49,895 bases of DNA from an uncultured Granulosicoccaceae bacterium (lineage in GTDB: Bacteria > Pseudomonadota > Gammaproteobacteria > Granulosicoccales > Granulosicoccaceae), in contig CAKZVB010000042.1 of assembly GCA_937922015.1 (NCBI GenBank), positions 1 through 49,895 of the forward strand. The letters run 5' to 3'. The translations under genes and the position numbers were made by a program. Shown here piece by piece: positions 17,159 to 28,547 of the stretch (position 1 is the first letter of the stretch; the number at the start of each line of letters is the position of its first letter). A model generated the notes under the pieces. That model had not been told where the DNA came from. It searched no databases and saw nothing but the letters and a program-made list of their open reading frames with translations.

Positions 17159-17794
17159 ATGACTAATCCACCTTCTTCCAAGAAAGCACAAGCAAGAGCC
17201 GCCAATAAAAACTCGTCTGATAGTAAGGCAGATTATACCTGCAACTCGGAGCCTCCGGCCGATGATCCTATGGAATTATTTCGCAAAGCGGTTGGTGAGG
17301 TGAAACCAGTACCCAACGACCGCGTCGGTGATACCCGTACGCCACCCCCACCCAGACCGCGCCAGTTTGAACTGGACGAAAAGGCAGTAATGCACGATGC
17401 CATGAGCGACGATCGTGATCCCGATGAACTGGACACAGGGGAGCATTTGAACTGGGCGCGCGAAGGCGTGCAAAAACGCGTAATGCGCAAGCTGCGTAAC
17501 GGCTATTACTCAATTCAGGCAGAACTTGATCTGCATGGCATGACCGTTAACCAAGCGCGTACTGCCATGCAGATGTTTATCGCTGAAGTCACGGCACTGC
17601 ACGGCAGCTGCTGCGTGCGAATCATTCACGGCAAGGGCCGCAAGTCCGCCACTGATGCACCGATTCTGAAACCTTTCACGTCTTCGTATTTACGGCAACG
17701 CAGAGATGTGTTGGCTTATTGTTCAGCCAAATCGTCGCACGGCGGAACCGGAGCTGTGTATGTACTTTTGAGAGCTGGTCGAGTGGTGGATTGA
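17159..17794 (+). CDS. Smr-domain (MutS2 C-terminal type) endonuclease-like protein
   Basis: This 211-residue protein has a disordered, Ser/Pro/Asp-rich N-terminal half of about 115 residues and a C-terminal Smr domain. The Smr marks are ELDLHGMTVNQAR (~residues 121-133), RIIHGKGRKS (~155-164) and GGTGAVYVLLR at the end. This is the SmrA/SmrB (YdaL/YfcN) arrangement of stand-alone Smr proteins. Homologous Smr domains cut RNA or branched DNA, and SmrB acts on mRNA at stalled ribosomes; which applies here is not visible. A terminator follows 34 bp after the stop. Confidence 0.9.
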   Translation: MTNPPSSKKAQARAANKNSSDSKADYTCNSEPPADDPMELFRKAVGEVKPVPNDRVGDTRTPPPPRPRQFELDEKAVMHDAMSDDRDPDELDTGEHLNWAREGVQKRVMRKLRNGYYSIQAELDLHGMTVNQARTAMQMFIAEVTALHGSCCVRIIHGKGRKSATDAPILKPFTSSYLRQRRDVLAYCSAKSSHGGTGAVYVLLRAGRVVD

Positions 17795-17827
17795 GCGACG
17801 GTAAAGCTGACAGGTGGGTGGATGTCG

Positions 17828-17860
17828 AGGCAACGCCAAAAAGGCGTTGCCTGTTTTTTT
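17828..17860 (+). terminator. Terminator after the Smr-domain gene
   Basis: A perfect 10-bp stem, AGGCAACGCC (17828-17837) with GGCGTTGCCT (17843-17852), has a 5-nt A-loop and is followed by seven T (17854-17860). It lies in the short gap before the convergent acs gene. Confidence 0.93.
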
Positions 17861-17874
17861 ACTACTGAGCGCTA

Positions 17875-19818
17875 CTAAGCCTTGTTGCCATCACGATTTT
17901 CAACCAGATCATCAACCACTGCCGGATCGGCAAGAGTTGAAGTGTCGCCCAGGCTGTCGATTTCGTTTTCGGCAATTTTGCGCAGTATCCGCCGCATGAT
18001 TTTTCCGGAGCGTGTTTTCGGCAAACCCGGTGCCCATTGAATCACGTCGGGGCTGGCGATTGGTCCGATCTCTTTGCGCACGTGTTGCACCAGCTCTTTG
18101 CGCAGCTCATCGGTTGCTTCGGTGCCGACCATAAGCGTTACGTAGGCGTAGATACCCTGACCTTTGATATCGTGCGGGTAGCCGACCACTGCCGCCTCGG
18201 CGACCAGATCATGAAGCACCAGTGCACTTTCCACTTCAGCGGTGCCCATGCGGTGACCTGACACGTTGATAACGTCGTCAACACGACCGGTAATCCACCA
18301 GTAACCGTCTTCATCGAGGCGCGCGCCGTCGCCGGTAAAATAGTAACCGGGGTACATTTTAAAATAGGTTTCATGGAAGCGATCGTGATCACCGTAGACC
18401 GAACGCATCTGTCCGGGCCATGGGCGTGTGATGACCAGATTCCCTGACCCCGGGCCTTCCAGCAATTGTCCCTGTTCGTCCATTAGTGCCGGTTGTATGC
18501 CGAAAAACGGCTTGGTTGCTGATCCCGGTTTCAAAGGTATGGCACCAGGCAGCGGCGAGATTAATATGCCGCCGGTTTCAGTTTGCCACCAGGTATCGAC
18601 AATGGGGCAGCGCTCATCGCCGACGACCTTGTGATACCACTCCCACGCTTCCGGATTGATTGGCTCGCCAACCGAACCCAGTAATCTTAAGCTGCTGCGT
18701 GAATGTTTTTTAACAGGCTCGTCGCCCTGCGCCATCAGTGCTCTCAGTGCTGTGGGCGCGGTGTAGAAGGTATTGACCTGATGCTTGTCGATGATCTCCC
18801 AGAATCGTCCGGCGTCCGGGTAGGTGGGAACCCCTTCGAACATCAGCGTGGTTGCTCCGTTCGCTAACGGACCGTAAACGATATAGGAATGACCGGTGAC
18901 CCAGCCGACATCTGCGGTACACCAGTAGATATCCCCGTCGTGATAGTCGAACACGTATTTGTGAGTCATGGCGGCGTACAAAATATAGCCACCGGTAGTA
19001 TGCAGCACGCCTTTGGGTTTGCCGGTGGACCCCGAGGTATACAAAATAAACAGCGGATCTTCGGCGGCCATTTCTTCTGCGGGGCAGTTGCTTGAACCTG
19101 CTTCTACCAATTCGTGATACCAGACATCACGTCCGTCGTTCCAGCCAGTGGGCTCACCGCCACGTTTGACCACCACCATCTTGCGCACGCTCGGGGTGTC
19201 TTCACAGGCTTTATCAGCGTTGGTTTTAAGGGCGACTTTTTTACCGCCACGCAGACCCTGATCGGCGGTAATGACGACCGAACACTCAGAGTCATTAATG
19301 CGATCGCGCAGTGCGTCCGGTGAGAAACCACCGAAAACCACCGAGTGCACAGCACCGATGCGGGTACATGCCAGCATTGCGACCGCGGCCTCCGGGATCA
19401 TCGGCATGTAAATACAAATGCGATCGCCCTTTTTCACACCCAGGCCTTTCAGCGCGCTTGCGAACTGGCAGACTTCGGTGTGCAGCTCGCGATAAGTAAT
19501 TTTTCGCTGCTCGTTTGGATCGTCACCTTCCCAGATAATCGCTGTCTGGTCGCCGCGGGTTTCGAGATGCCGGTCCAGGCAGTTATGAGCCACATTGACC
19601 TTTGCTCCCTCGAACCATTTTATTTCGGCTTTGTGGTAGTCCCACTCCTGAACGGTGTCCCAGGGGGTGAACCAGTCGATGAATTCATTGGCTTGCTCTG
19701 CCCAAAAATCGTCCGGCTGGTCAATAGAGCGAGCGTACATCTGCTCGTATTTTTCCTCATCAATCCACGCGTTGCTGGAAGCTTCAGCGCTTACTGGATA
19801 GGTTTTGGATTCTGACAT
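17875..19818 (-). CDS. acs: Acetyl-coenzyme A synthetase (acetate-CoA ligase, AMP-forming)
   Basis: This 647-residue protein is full length for Acs. It adenylates acetate and transfers it to CoA, feeding acetyl-CoA to the TCA and glyoxylate cycles. Marks include the AMP-binding P-loop [18 protein letters not shown] (~residues 260-277) and [10 protein letters not shown] (motif A5). The late motif [21 protein letters not shown] is followed by the C-terminal [18 protein letters not shown] (its Lys is the usual acetylation site). No pta-ackA or actP lies nearby. Its role beside xsc, whose product is acetyl phosphate, is only suggestive. Confidence 0.96.
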   Translation of the reverse strand: MSESKTYPVSAEASSNAWIDEEKYEQMYARSIDQPDDFWAEQANEFIDWFTPWDTVQEWDYHKAEIKWFEGAKVNVAHNCLDRHLETRGDQTAIIWEGDDPNEQRKITYRELHTEVCQFASALKGLGVKKGDRICIYMPMIPEAAVAMLACTRIGAVHSVVFGGFSPDALRDRINDSECSVVITADQGLRGGKKVALKTNADKACEDTPSVRKMVVVKRGGEPTGWNDGRDVWYHELVEAGSSNCPAEEMAAEDPLFILYTSGSTGKPKGVLHTTGGYILYAAMTHKYVFDYHDGDIYWCTADVGWVTGHSYIVYGPLANGATTLMFEGVPTYPDAGRFWEIIDKHQVNTFYTAPTALRALMAQGDEPVKKHSRSSLRLLGSVGEPINPEAWEWYHKVVGDERCPIVDTWWQTETGGILISPLPGAIPLKPGSATKPFFGIQPALMDEQGQLLEGPGSGNLVITRPWPGQMRSVYGDHDRFHETYFKMYPGYYFTGDGARLDEDGYWWITGRVDDVINVSGHRMGTAEVESALVLHDLVAEAAVVGYPHDIKGQGIYAYVTLMVGTEATDELRKELVQHVRKEIGPIASPDVIQWAPGLPKTRSGKIMRRILRKIAENEIDSLGDTSTLADPAVVDDLVENRDGNKA

Positions 19819-19900
19819 TCAGGCGCTCCGTGGGCGGTTCTGTTATCTAAATAGTTCAATGGACGTGAAAGATATGGTGACAGGAGGGTTTGGTCAACCG

Positions 19901-20794
19901 TTAAGTGGCTGATTCGTTGTCCAGGCGTGAATTCTGACGGTCGGGAATGCGATTCCGTTTCCATTGTGATACGGCTTTCTCCAAAAACCCGGCGACTGAC
20001 ACACATTCCGGCAACGGCTGCTGACCGAGGAATTCCCAGGCTTGCTGCAGATTTCCCAGAGCATTGTGGTTATCCAGCGGCTGGGCTCCTGTTTGTTTGC
20101 TGAGTTTGCGGCCATCACCGGACTCGACGATCGGCAGGTGCAGATAGGCCGGAGTCGGGTAGCTTAACAGCTGTTGCAGGGCAATCTGGCGTGCTGTGTT
20201 GTCCAGAAGGTCTGCGCCGCGCACCACGTGAGTAACGCCCTGCAGGGCGTCGTCGACGACAACAGCAAGCTGATAGGCATACCAGGGGCCTCTGCGTCGC
20301 ACGATAAAGTCACCCAGGGTACGGGCGACATTGTCACAGCAGTTGCCGGCGGCAATGTCATTAAAACAGATTTCCTGCTCGTGGATTTTTACGCGCAGAG
20401 CGGCATTTTGCTCATCGAGGCCTTTGTCCCGGCAGTATCCCGGGTAGGCGTGCGAGCCATCAGCGGCCAGTGCGCGTAAATGCTTGCGGGTGCATTCACA
20501 GGCGTACAAAGCGTTTTTATTGCGGAGCGTTTGCAGCGCGAGTTCGTAGTGCTGAGCGCGCGTGCTCTGGAATACAATTTCTGCGTCCCAATGAAGTCCG
20601 TGTGCACTGAGGCAGTCGATAATTTCGGTACTGGCGCCAGCCACTTCACGCGGTGGGTCGATGTCCTCTATACGCAGCAACCACTGCCCTTTGTGGTATC
20701 GGGCGTCTACCCAGCTGGCCAGTGCTGATACCAGCGAGCCGGCGTGCAGCGGGCCGGTGGGTGAGGGTGCGAAACGTCCGGTGTAGCCTGACAC
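19901..20794 (-). CDS. gluQ: Glutamyl-Q tRNA(Asp) synthetase
   Basis: This 297-residue protein is a truncated GluRS without the anticodon-binding domain. It attaches glutamate to queuosine of tRNA-Asp. FAPSPTGPLHAGSLVSAL (~residues 7-24) carries the HIGH-type motif, CECTRKHL with YPGYCRDK supplies the zinc cysteines, and GRKLSKQTGA is the KMSKS-type motif. It follows dksA by 84 bp on the same strand, the standard gammaproteobacterial dksA-gluQ order, so it is probably read through from dksA. Confidence 0.95.
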   Translation of the reverse strand: MSGYTGRFAPSPTGPLHAGSLVSALASWVDARYHKGQWLLRIEDIDPPREVAGASTEIIDCLSAHGLHWDAEIVFQSTRAQHYELALQTLRNKNALYACECTRKHLRALAADGSHAYPGYCRDKGLDEQNAALRVKIHEQEICFNDIAAGNCCDNVARTLGDFIVRRRGPWYAYQLAVVVDDALQGVTHVVRGADLLDNTARQIALQQLLSYPTPAYLHLPIVESGDGRKLSKQTGAQPLDNHNALGNLQQAWEFLGQQPLPECVSVAGFLEKAVSQWKRNRIPDRQNSRLDNESAT

Positions 20795-20878
20795 GTGTGG
20801 TTTGTTAGCGAAGCAAGAGCATCAGAGCGATGCCCTTGCATGTAGCTGGACTGGAATTTGGCGATGAATCGCGATGCT

Positions 20879-21586
20879 TTAAGCGATTTGCTTTTCTCTG
20901 ATTTCTTCCAGTGTTTTGCATTCGATGCACATATTTGCGGTAGGGCGTGCTTCCAGTCTGCGAATACCTATTTCCACGCCGCAACCATCACAGTAGCCAT
21001 AGTCTTCTTCGTCCAGCTTGGTCATGGATTCATCGATCTTCTTGATCAGTTTTCGTTCACGGTCACGCGTGCGAAGTTCCAGACTGAATTCTTCTTCCTG
21101 GGTGGCCCGGTCGTTTGGATCCGGGAAGTTGGTGGCGTCGCTTTTCATGTGTCCGACAGTTCGGTCGACTTCGCGCATAAGCGAAACTTTCCAGTCCAGC
21201 AGTATTGCACGGAAATGCTCTACCTGTTCCGGGCTCATGTATTCTTCGCCCTTGGATGTTTTGTACGGAACAAAGGTTTTAAACTGTCCGCTGCCAGTTG
21301 TTGGAATGGTGCCGGCAATGGCGCTAGCCTTTGCTTTCGGCTTGACAGCGGCTTTTTTCGCCGTTGCTTTTTTTGCTACTGCTTTTTTTGCGGTAGTTTT
21401 TTCCGCTACCGCGGTGGAGTCTGTGGATTTTGCAGCTGTCACTTTTTTCGTTACCCTTTTTTTCTTAGGCGCAGTCGTAGCAGGTGCCTTTTTCGCGGCC
21501 CTTTCCTTTACTGCGGTCTCACCGGTGGACTTAGCTGCTTTTGCAACCGTTTTGCTTTTTGCAGCAGTTTTCTTTTTGGCGGCCAT
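20879..21586 (-). CDS. dksA: DksA RNA-polymerase-binding transcription factor with an H1-like N-terminal extension
   Basis: The protein has 235 residues against about 150 in E. coli. The last ~145 align closely with DksA: the coiled-coil with [19 protein letters not shown] (~residues 154-172, catalytic tip D156/D159/A161) and a four-Cys zinc finger (C199, C202, C220, C223). The extra first ~88 residues are Lys/Ala/Thr-rich with repeated AAKK, AKKA and VAKKA blocks, like histone H1 or AlgP/HU-type tails, so they may bind DNA. DksA with ppGpp adjusts rRNA and amino-acid promoters. The ATG at 21586 opens the extension with no sign of frameshift. It sits upstream of gluQ. Confidence 0.93.
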   Translation of the reverse strand: MAAKKKTAAKSKTVAKAAKSTGETAVKERAAKKAPATTAPKKKRVTKKVTAAKSTDSTAVAEKTTAKKAVAKKATAKKAAVKPKAKASAIAGTIPTTGSGQFKTFVPYKTSKGEEYMSPEQVEHFRAILLDWKVSLMREVDRTVGHMKSDATNFPDPNDRATQEEEFSLELRTRDRERKLIKKIDESMTKLDEEDYGYCDGCGVEIGIRRLEARPTANMCIECKTLEEIREKQIA

Positions 21587-21693
21587 ATCTACTCACCTTG
21601 TCCAAAATCGAAGCCGCACGTTTCTACCAGAAAAGTACAGCGAAGGCAAATAAAGTAAACAATTTCTGTGACGTGTAGTCCAGCCTTAAGCCG

Positions 21694-23070
21694 TTATGAG
21701 GACTCGGTTTTTGCCGGTTTCGCCGAGTCTAAACTTGTCACCTTTGCGCCAATTTGGCCTTTTGCCAGCCTGACTTTGATCTCATCACCCGCGCTTAATT
21801 CAGTTGTATTTGCAACCACAGAACCGTTCTTTGTTTGCACAATGGCATAGCCCCGAGCGAGTGTATTTAGCGGGCTGATTGCCTGTAGTGCCCGCTGACT
21901 CCCGGTCAGCGTCAGGCGCGCGCTGTTGAGCTTTGTAGTCAGGCCGCTGATCAGTCGATTCTCAAGCTTTTGAAGGCTGTCGCGGCGTCGGGCCAGCTGA
22001 TGTCGAGGGCTAAGATTCTCAAGTCGCTTGTGCAGGTAATGTCGATTGCTGCGGGCCTGAGACAGTGCGTTTTGCATCAAACGCTGCAACCGCATGTCAA
22101 GTTCATCGCAGCGTTGCGCACGTTGTCGAAGGCGATTGCTGGGATGGTGATTGGCCAGTCTGCGCTGTAACTGAGAAAGCCGTGACTGCTTGTCTTTGTT
22201 GCCCTGCAGAAAATATCGCCCCAGACGGCGCTGCAAGGTCGTTAGATGGATTCGCAGTTCTGTTTGATCGGGGCTGCAGATTTCCGCGGCAGCAGATGGC
22301 GTGGGCGCGCGCAAATCGGCCGTGAGGTCAGCGATGGTGTAGTCGACCTCGTGGCCAACGCCGCTGATAATTGGCAGGGTCGACGCAAAAACTGCCCGGG
22401 CAACTTTTTCTTCATTAAACGCCCACAGGTCTTCCAATGAACCTCCACCTCGAATTAGCAGTAATACATCACATTCGGCGCGGCGGTTGGCCAGCTGGAT
22501 CATGCGCACTATTGATGGAACAGCGGTGTTTCCCTGCACCGTCGCCGGATAGACAATCACCTGTGCGGAAGGATATCTGCGGCGCAGAACATTCAGGGCA
22601 TCCTGCACTGCCGCACCGGTGGGCGAGGTGATCAGACCGATGTTGATCGGAAATTGCGGAATGGCTTTTTTGTGTTCGGGATCAAAAAGACCTTCGGCGT
22701 GCAGGCGTTTTTTATTTTCTTCGAATTTCTGCTGTAGCGCGCCGGCACCGGTCTCCATCATTCTGTCGACCACCATCTGGTAGTCGCCGCGTGCTTCATA
22801 GATTCCCAGCCGACCCCGGCACAACACTTTTTGGCCGTCGGTGGGGGTAAAGTCTATGCGTCGGTTGTCGTTGCGAAACATCGCACAGCGAAGTTGCGAT
22901 TTGCTGTCTTTAAGTGAAAAGTAAATGTGGCCGGTACGTGCCCGCATCGTGTTGGAGAGTTCGCCCTCTACCCAGATCGACCCGAATTGGGTGTCCAGTA
23001 ACCATTTTACTTCGCTATTTAGTTCACTAACTGTAAAAACCTGATCAAGCGCCAGCGGAATTTGTTGCAT
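21694..23070 (-). CDS. xseA: Exodeoxyribonuclease VII large subunit
   Basis: This 458-residue protein is full length. Together with XseB it degrades single-stranded DNA from both ends. The N-terminal OB-fold region is VSELNSEVKWLLDTQFGSIWVEGELS (~residues 14-39; only part is typical). The catalytic domain includes NIGLITSPTGAAVQDALNVL, LLIRGGGSLEDLWAFNEE and SGVGHEVDYTIADLTADLRAPTPSAAAE. A long coiled coil follows, as in the family. It is divergent from guaB; xseB is not in the window. Confidence 0.96.
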   Translation of the reverse strand: MQQIPLALDQVFTVSELNSEVKWLLDTQFGSIWVEGELSNTMRARTGHIYFSLKDSKSQLRCAMFRNDNRRIDFTPTDGQKVLCRGRLGIYEARGDYQMVVDRMMETGAGALQQKFEENKKRLHAEGLFDPEHKKAIPQFPINIGLITSPTGAAVQDALNVLRRRYPSAQVIVYPATVQGNTAVPSIVRMIQLANRRAECDVLLLIRGGGSLEDLWAFNEEKVARAVFASTLPIISGVGHEVDYTIADLTADLRAPTPSAAAEICSPDQTELRIHLTTLQRRLGRYFLQGNKDKQSRLSQLQRRLANHHPSNRLRQRAQRCDELDMRLQRLMQNALSQARSNRHYLHKRLENLSPRHQLARRRDSLQKLENRLISGLTTKLNSARLTLTGSQRALQAISPLNTLARGYAIVQTKNGSVVANTTELSAGDEIKVRLAKGQIGAKVTSLDSAKPAKTESS

Positions 23071-23180
23071 AAAGCCATTGTCCGAATGAAATGCTGCAGA
23101 ATATCTGGGAATAAACCGAATTAAGGCAGTTAATCAATTTACCTGACAGCGGTCAAACCGTATAATGGGGTGCACGGTAG

Positions 23181-24671
<1,491 letters not shown>

Positions 24672-24831
24672 AACGAGTGAGAATGCAGTGAGTGCTGCAT
24701 AACGTTCTATATTATTCGTAAGTGGCGCACGAGGGGCTGCAGTTGTGCCTGGATACGCGACCCGAAGTCTTAACAGGTGCACGTTGCAGTACACTTGTTC
24801 CTTTCCTAACTACGGTTACTGACCTGACTCT

Positions 24832-26406
24832 ATGTCCGACATTCATCAACATAAGATTTTAATTCTTGATTTTGGATCGCAGTTTACGCAGCTTATTGCA
24901 AGGCGTGTCCGTGAAGCAGGTGTCTATTGTGAGATCTATGCCTGTGATGTGGATGCGCAGCGCATTAGTGAATTTGCACCGCGTGGAATTATTCTGTCCG
25001 GCGGACCCGAATCCGTAACCGCTGCAACCAGATATCCTATTGCAGATATCGTCTTTGAATTAAAGGTCCCTGTTCTTGGTGTTTGTTATGGCATGCAGGC
25101 AATGGCTTCCTATTTTGGCGCTGAGGTGGTCAATGCAGATCACAGTGAGTTTGGTTATGCAACTGTGAGGGCGCGAGGCCATTCAGTTCTGCTGCGCGAT
25201 ATACAGGATCGAGCAAACGATGAAGGACACGGATTGCTTGATGTATGGATGAGTCATGGTGACCGCGTTGAGTCAGTGCCTGAAGGCTTCAAGCTGATAG
25301 CCAGTACAGACAATGCACCTGTCGCGGGTTTTGCCGATGAGGCTCGTAAATTATATGCCCTGCAATTTCACATTGAAGTAACCCATACCAGACAGGGTGC
25401 GGCCATTATTAATCGTTTCGTTGGCGAAATTTGTGAATGCAACACCGACTGGCGGCCCGCTGGCATCGCTGAAAATTGTATAAGCCAGGTGCGCGAGCAG
25501 GTTGGAACAGACTCAGTGTTGCTTGCGTTGTCCGGTGGCGTAGACTCATCGGTGGTCGCGGCAATTCTGCATCGTGCTATCGGTGAAAAATTGACTTGTG
25601 TATTTGTCGATACGGGCTTGCTGCGCCATGCAGAGGGTGACCAGGTAATGGCCACCTTTGCAGAGTCTCTGGGGGTGAACGTCATACGAGTCGATGCGGA
25701 AGACGAATTTCTGCAAGCTCTTGCGGGTGAGAGTGACCCGGAACAGAAACGCAAAGTTATTGGTGGTCTGTTCATAAAGATTTTCGAAAGAGAAGCCCGT
25801 CAGCTGGATGGAGTCCGCTGGCTGGCACAAGGCACCATCTACCCGGATGTGATTGAATCTGCGGGCAGCGCGACCGGCAAGGCGCATGTGATTAAGTCAC
25901 ATCATAATGTCGGTGGTCTGCCGGCAGACATGCAACTTAAGCTGGTGGAGCCATTGCGCGAGTTATTTAAAGACGAAGTACGTGCAGTGGGTCGCGAACT
26001 CGGATTACCAGCGACAATGATCGACAGACATCCGTTTCCCGGCCCGGGTCTGGGTGTTCGTATACTTGGCGAGGTGACTAAACCATTTGCACAAACGCTG
26101 CGCGCTGCTGATCAGATATTTATTGAAGAGCTGCGCAGACATGATCTGTATCAAAAAGTGTCACAGGCATTTGCAGTGTTCTTACCCGTTAAGTCTGTAG
26201 GTGTGACTGGCGATGGTCGCCGCTATGCGCATGTGATCAGCCTTAGGGCGGTAGAGACCACAGACTTCATGACAGCAAACTGGGCGCACTTGCCCTACGA
26301 CTTTCTCGATCTTGTTTCAAGACGAATAATTAATGAGATAGAAGAGGTCTCGAGGGTTGTTTATGACATTTCCGGTAAGCCGCCAGCCACTATTGAGTGG
26401 GAATAA
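24832..26406 (+). CDS. guaA: GMP synthase (glutamine-hydrolysing)
   Basis: This 524-residue protein is full length. The N-terminal class I glutamine amidotransferase has [20 protein letters not shown], the nucleophile Cys in GVCYGMQAM, and [11 protein letters not shown] carrying the His-x-Glu pair. The ATP-pyrophosphatase domain starts with [20 protein letters not shown]. The C-terminal dimerisation part ends with PATIEWE, a family hallmark. It converts XMP to GMP and completes the guaB pathway. Confidence 0.97.
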   Translation: MSDIHQHKILILDFGSQFTQLIARRVREAGVYCEIYACDVDAQRISEFAPRGIILSGGPESVTAATRYPIADIVFELKVPVLGVCYGMQAMASYFGAEVVNADHSEFGYATVRARGHSVLLRDIQDRANDEGHGLLDVWMSHGDRVESVPEGFKLIASTDNAPVAGFADEARKLYALQFHIEVTHTRQGAAIINRFVGEICECNTDWRPAGIAENCISQVREQVGTDSVLLALSGGVDSSVVAAILHRAIGEKLTCVFVDTGLLRHAEGDQVMATFAESLGVNVIRVDAEDEFLQALAGESDPEQKRKVIGGLFIKIFEREARQLDGVRWLAQGTIYPDVIESAGSATGKAHVIKSHHNVGGLPADMQLKLVEPLRELFKDEVRAVGRELGLPATMIDRHPFPGPGLGVRILGEVTKPFAQTLRAADQIFIEELRRHDLYQKVSQAFAVFLPVKSVGVTGDGRRYAHVISLRAVETTDFMTANWAHLPYDFLDLVSRRIINEIEEVSRVVYDISGKPPATIEWE

Positions 26407-26449
26407 GGCGGGCTGAGTCAATTTTCTGTGCCAGTCATAGTTTTTTTTC

Positions 26450-26733
26450 GATTTGTTAATAAAACCGGTAACGGCGGCAGCTTACCGGCTAAACCGCATA
26501 AGTATGCGGATGGGTAGCCATCAATATCAGCTGGTTTTGCTTTTAAGCGAGTTCGGAATACAGCTTGCTTACATTTTTTTTTCCATTTTCCCAATGTTGA
26601 ACTATAAATCTAAGGGTACTGCGAGTACTTGTCGTCTTTCAGTAAAAAGAAGCGGCTAACAGCTTCCCAATACGTCACCGGGTGACTAATGGGCGAACAG
26701 TAACTTAATAAAAAAACTGGGAATATCCTAAAA
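26450..26733 (+). ncRNA. Structured 5' leader of the OmpA-like gene (candidate riboswitch-like element)
   Basis: Five inverted repeats lie in a row in the 327-bp gap. H1 is CCGGTAA (26465-26471) with TTACCGG (26482-26488), overlapping a GNRA-type mini-hairpin CCG-GTAA-CGG. H2 is CCGCATA (26494-26500) with TATGCGG (26503-26509). H3 is GATGG (26509-26513) with CCATC (26518-26522). H4 is GAAGC (26649-26653) with GCTTC (26662-26666). H5 is GTCAC (26674-26678) with GTGAC (26682-26686), within an outer CCCA/TGGG pair. The stretch around 26481-26518 resembles the 3' half of a GEMM-I (c-di-GMP) riboswitch, but its usual first half is not evident. A regulatory role is inferred. Confidence 0.35.
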
Positions 26734-27831
26734 ATGAAAGTAAAAATATCCCTCGTCGCCGCGCTCATTAGTACCGTATTGGGCGCGCCAGTAATGGCCG
26801 ACGAACATGCAAGCGAATTTCACAAGAAACTTTATCTTGGCGGCGGTGCCGGAAAGTCCAACTTGTCTCCAGAGATAGAGGACGGTGTCGAGCTGGAAGT
26901 GACGGAAGAAGAAAGCGACGGCTCGAAGCTGTTCATCGGGTGGGATTTCTCACCTCGTTGGGCAGTTGAGTTTGGCGCCGCTGATCTGGGTGAAGCCGAG
27001 ATCAACAGCACCGGCACTGGTACTGAGTCAGGTACCATGGAGTATGAAGTGATGGACCTGAGTTTTCTCTACCACTTCTTTAACCTCGGCGGCTACGACA
27101 ATCTGGTTGCGCGGCGTGGGCTCGGTGCTTTTGTTAAGGGCGGCATCGGCACCATGGACAACGAGAGTAACCTGGACTTCACTCGTAAGAACGATGCTCA
27201 TCTGATGGGTGGTGTGGGTGTTGAGTACGGTACCAAAATGGGTCTTGCGCTACGCGGTGAGATCGAAGCGTTTGATAAAGACGCGATGTTGGCATCAGTC
27301 GGCTTGTTGTGGAGATTCGGCAAAGGCGCGGGTTCTGGCGATCATGGTGGATTATTCTCCAAGATGGATCCATCCAAAATGATGGATACAGCGTCAGCTG
27401 ATGATGGCGACGCAGACGGTGTACCAGATAGTCTTGATGATTGTCCTGATTCTCCTGAAGGCGCAGCGGTTACTGCAACCGGCTGTGAGATCTTCGGCGG
27501 CGTGCTGGACGGCGTGTTGTTCCAGAGCGGTTCAGATGTGCTGACAGATTCTGCTCAGGTTGTATTGAACGATGCGGCAGATCTGCTGCTGCAGCATCCG
27601 GACACGACCGTTGAGGTCCAGGCGCACACTGACAGCCAGGGTGATTCTGATTACAATCTAGACTTGTCCAAGAAGCGTGCGCTGGCGACAGTCCGCTACC
27701 TGATGTTGCGTGGTGTGCCTTCTGAGCAGTTGCTGGCTCGTGCCTTCGGTGAGTCAAAACCTATCGAGAGCAATGACACTAAAGAAGGCCGTCAAGCCAA
27801 TCGTCGTGTAGAGTTTCATATGACGAAGTAA
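26734..27831 (+). CDS. OmpA-family outer-membrane protein with TSP3-like linker
   Basis: This 365-residue protein has a signal peptide (MKVKISLVAALISTVLGAPVMA, then DEHA). Domains in order are an N-terminal OmpA-type beta-barrel (~residues 25-195: KLYLGGGAGKSNL, a WDFSPRWAVEFGAADLG strand, closing VGLLWRFGKG), an acidic TSP3/calcium-binding-like linker (DDGDADGVPDSLDDCPDSP, ~228-246), and an OmpA C-terminal peptidoglycan-binding domain (~255-365: VEVQAHTDSQG, LSKKRALATVRYLM, ANRRVEFHM). It is a structural porin or anchor between outer membrane and peptidoglycan. It has a long structured leader, unusual for a plain ompA. Confidence 0.9.
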   Translation: MKVKISLVAALISTVLGAPVMADEHASEFHKKLYLGGGAGKSNLSPEIEDGVELEVTEEESDGSKLFIGWDFSPRWAVEFGAADLGEAEINSTGTGTESGTMEYEVMDLSFLYHFFNLGGYDNLVARRGLGAFVKGGIGTMDNESNLDFTRKNDAHLMGGVGVEYGTKMGLALRGEIEAFDKDAMLASVGLLWRFGKGAGSGDHGGLFSKMDPSKMMDTASADDGDADGVPDSLDDCPDSPEGAAVTATGCEIFGGVLDGVLFQSGSDVLTDSAQVVLNDAADLLLQHPDTTVEVQAHTDSQGDSDYNLDLSKKRALATVRYLMLRGVPSEQLLARAFGESKPIESNDTKEGRQANRRVEFHMTK

Positions 27832-27882
27832 AATAGTCCCATCGGACAGCTTACAACTGCAGCGTGCAGTTGTTACACTTCG

Positions 27883-27917
27883 AGCCGTGTGGCGGAATTT
27901 CCGCGACACGGCTTTTT
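27883..27917 (+). terminator. Terminator after the OmpA-like gene
   Basis: A long stem pairs AGCCGTGT (27883-27890) with ACACGGCT (27906-27913). An inner GCGGA/TCCGC pairing (27892-27896 with 27900-27904) extends it, and a run of five T ends at 27917. It lies 52 bp after the stop. Confidence 0.88.
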
Positions 27918-27938
27918 CATGTCTGAGATGGGAAAACG

Positions 27939-28463
27939 TTGAATATTTACCAATATTGCGCAAATCTTAAGCAGCCCGTTTGGCATGCGGCTGCAGGTCT
28001 TCTGCTGGTGTCCCTGGTTAGTGCATGTGCCACGGTCCGGGAGGATGGTCAAACTGACCAGCAAGCCCTCATTGCTGAGAGGCTCGATGCCTATATTCTT
28101 GATGAGGGTGATATTCGCCACGACATCAAAGATGAAGATGTGGCAAAGCTGTGGCAGGAGTCGGAAATTCACCGCCGCAAGGGCGATCTCGACAGTGCGA
28201 TGGAACGCTTGCAGCAAGCCCTGGCAATTACTCCGCGAGACGCTGTTTTATGGAGCCGGGCCGCCGAGTTCGCGCTTGAATTAAATTCGAGCCTGCGCGC
28301 GGAAAACTATGCGGCCAAATCAAATTTCCTGACCGCGCTGGGTAACCGGCCACTGCGTTACCGCAATTGGTTAATAATCCAGCGCTCGCGCGAGAGTCGT
28401 GGCGATCTGCTGGGTGCCCGGGATGCTGAAATCGAATCGACAAAGCTCAACGGCGGAAGGTAG
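27939..28463 (+). CDS. TPR-like lipoprotein
   Basis: This 174-residue protein is read from a TTG (27939), with GGGA about 7 bases upstream; no ATG is available in frame before the mature part. It has a lipoprotein signal (LLLVSLVSAC, Cys at ~30) and then a mostly helical region. That region contains TPR-like helices: KLWQESEIHRRKGDLDSAMERL, ALAITPRDAVLWSRAAEFAL and SLRAENYAAKSNFL. It is probably anchored to a membrane from the periplasmic side. It lies 84 bp before the helicase gene; function is unknown. Confidence 0.7.
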   Translation: MNIYQYCANLKQPVWHAAAGLLLVSLVSACATVREDGQTDQQALIAERLDAYILDEGDIRHDIKDEDVAKLWQESEIHRRKGDLDSAMERLQQALAITPRDAVLWSRAAEFALELNSSLRAENYAAKSNFLTALGNRPLRYRNWLIIQRSRESRGDLLGARDAEIESTKLNGGR

Positions 28464-28547
28464 GGTAGCGCAACGTGCAAACGTTACGAATGAAAGTTTG
28501 TCATTTGTATCCCCCTAATATGCCGACTCACTTCAAGGTGCAATATA

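Noticed and set aside
17875-19818. Overlapping opposite-strand frames inside acs
   Set aside because: They are shadows of a well-conserved acs reading frame and carry no domain of their own.
26453-26659. 68-codon open frame in the OmpA leader
   Set aside because: It has no family resemblance and overlaps the hairpin series. The hairpins suggest RNA structure, not coding.
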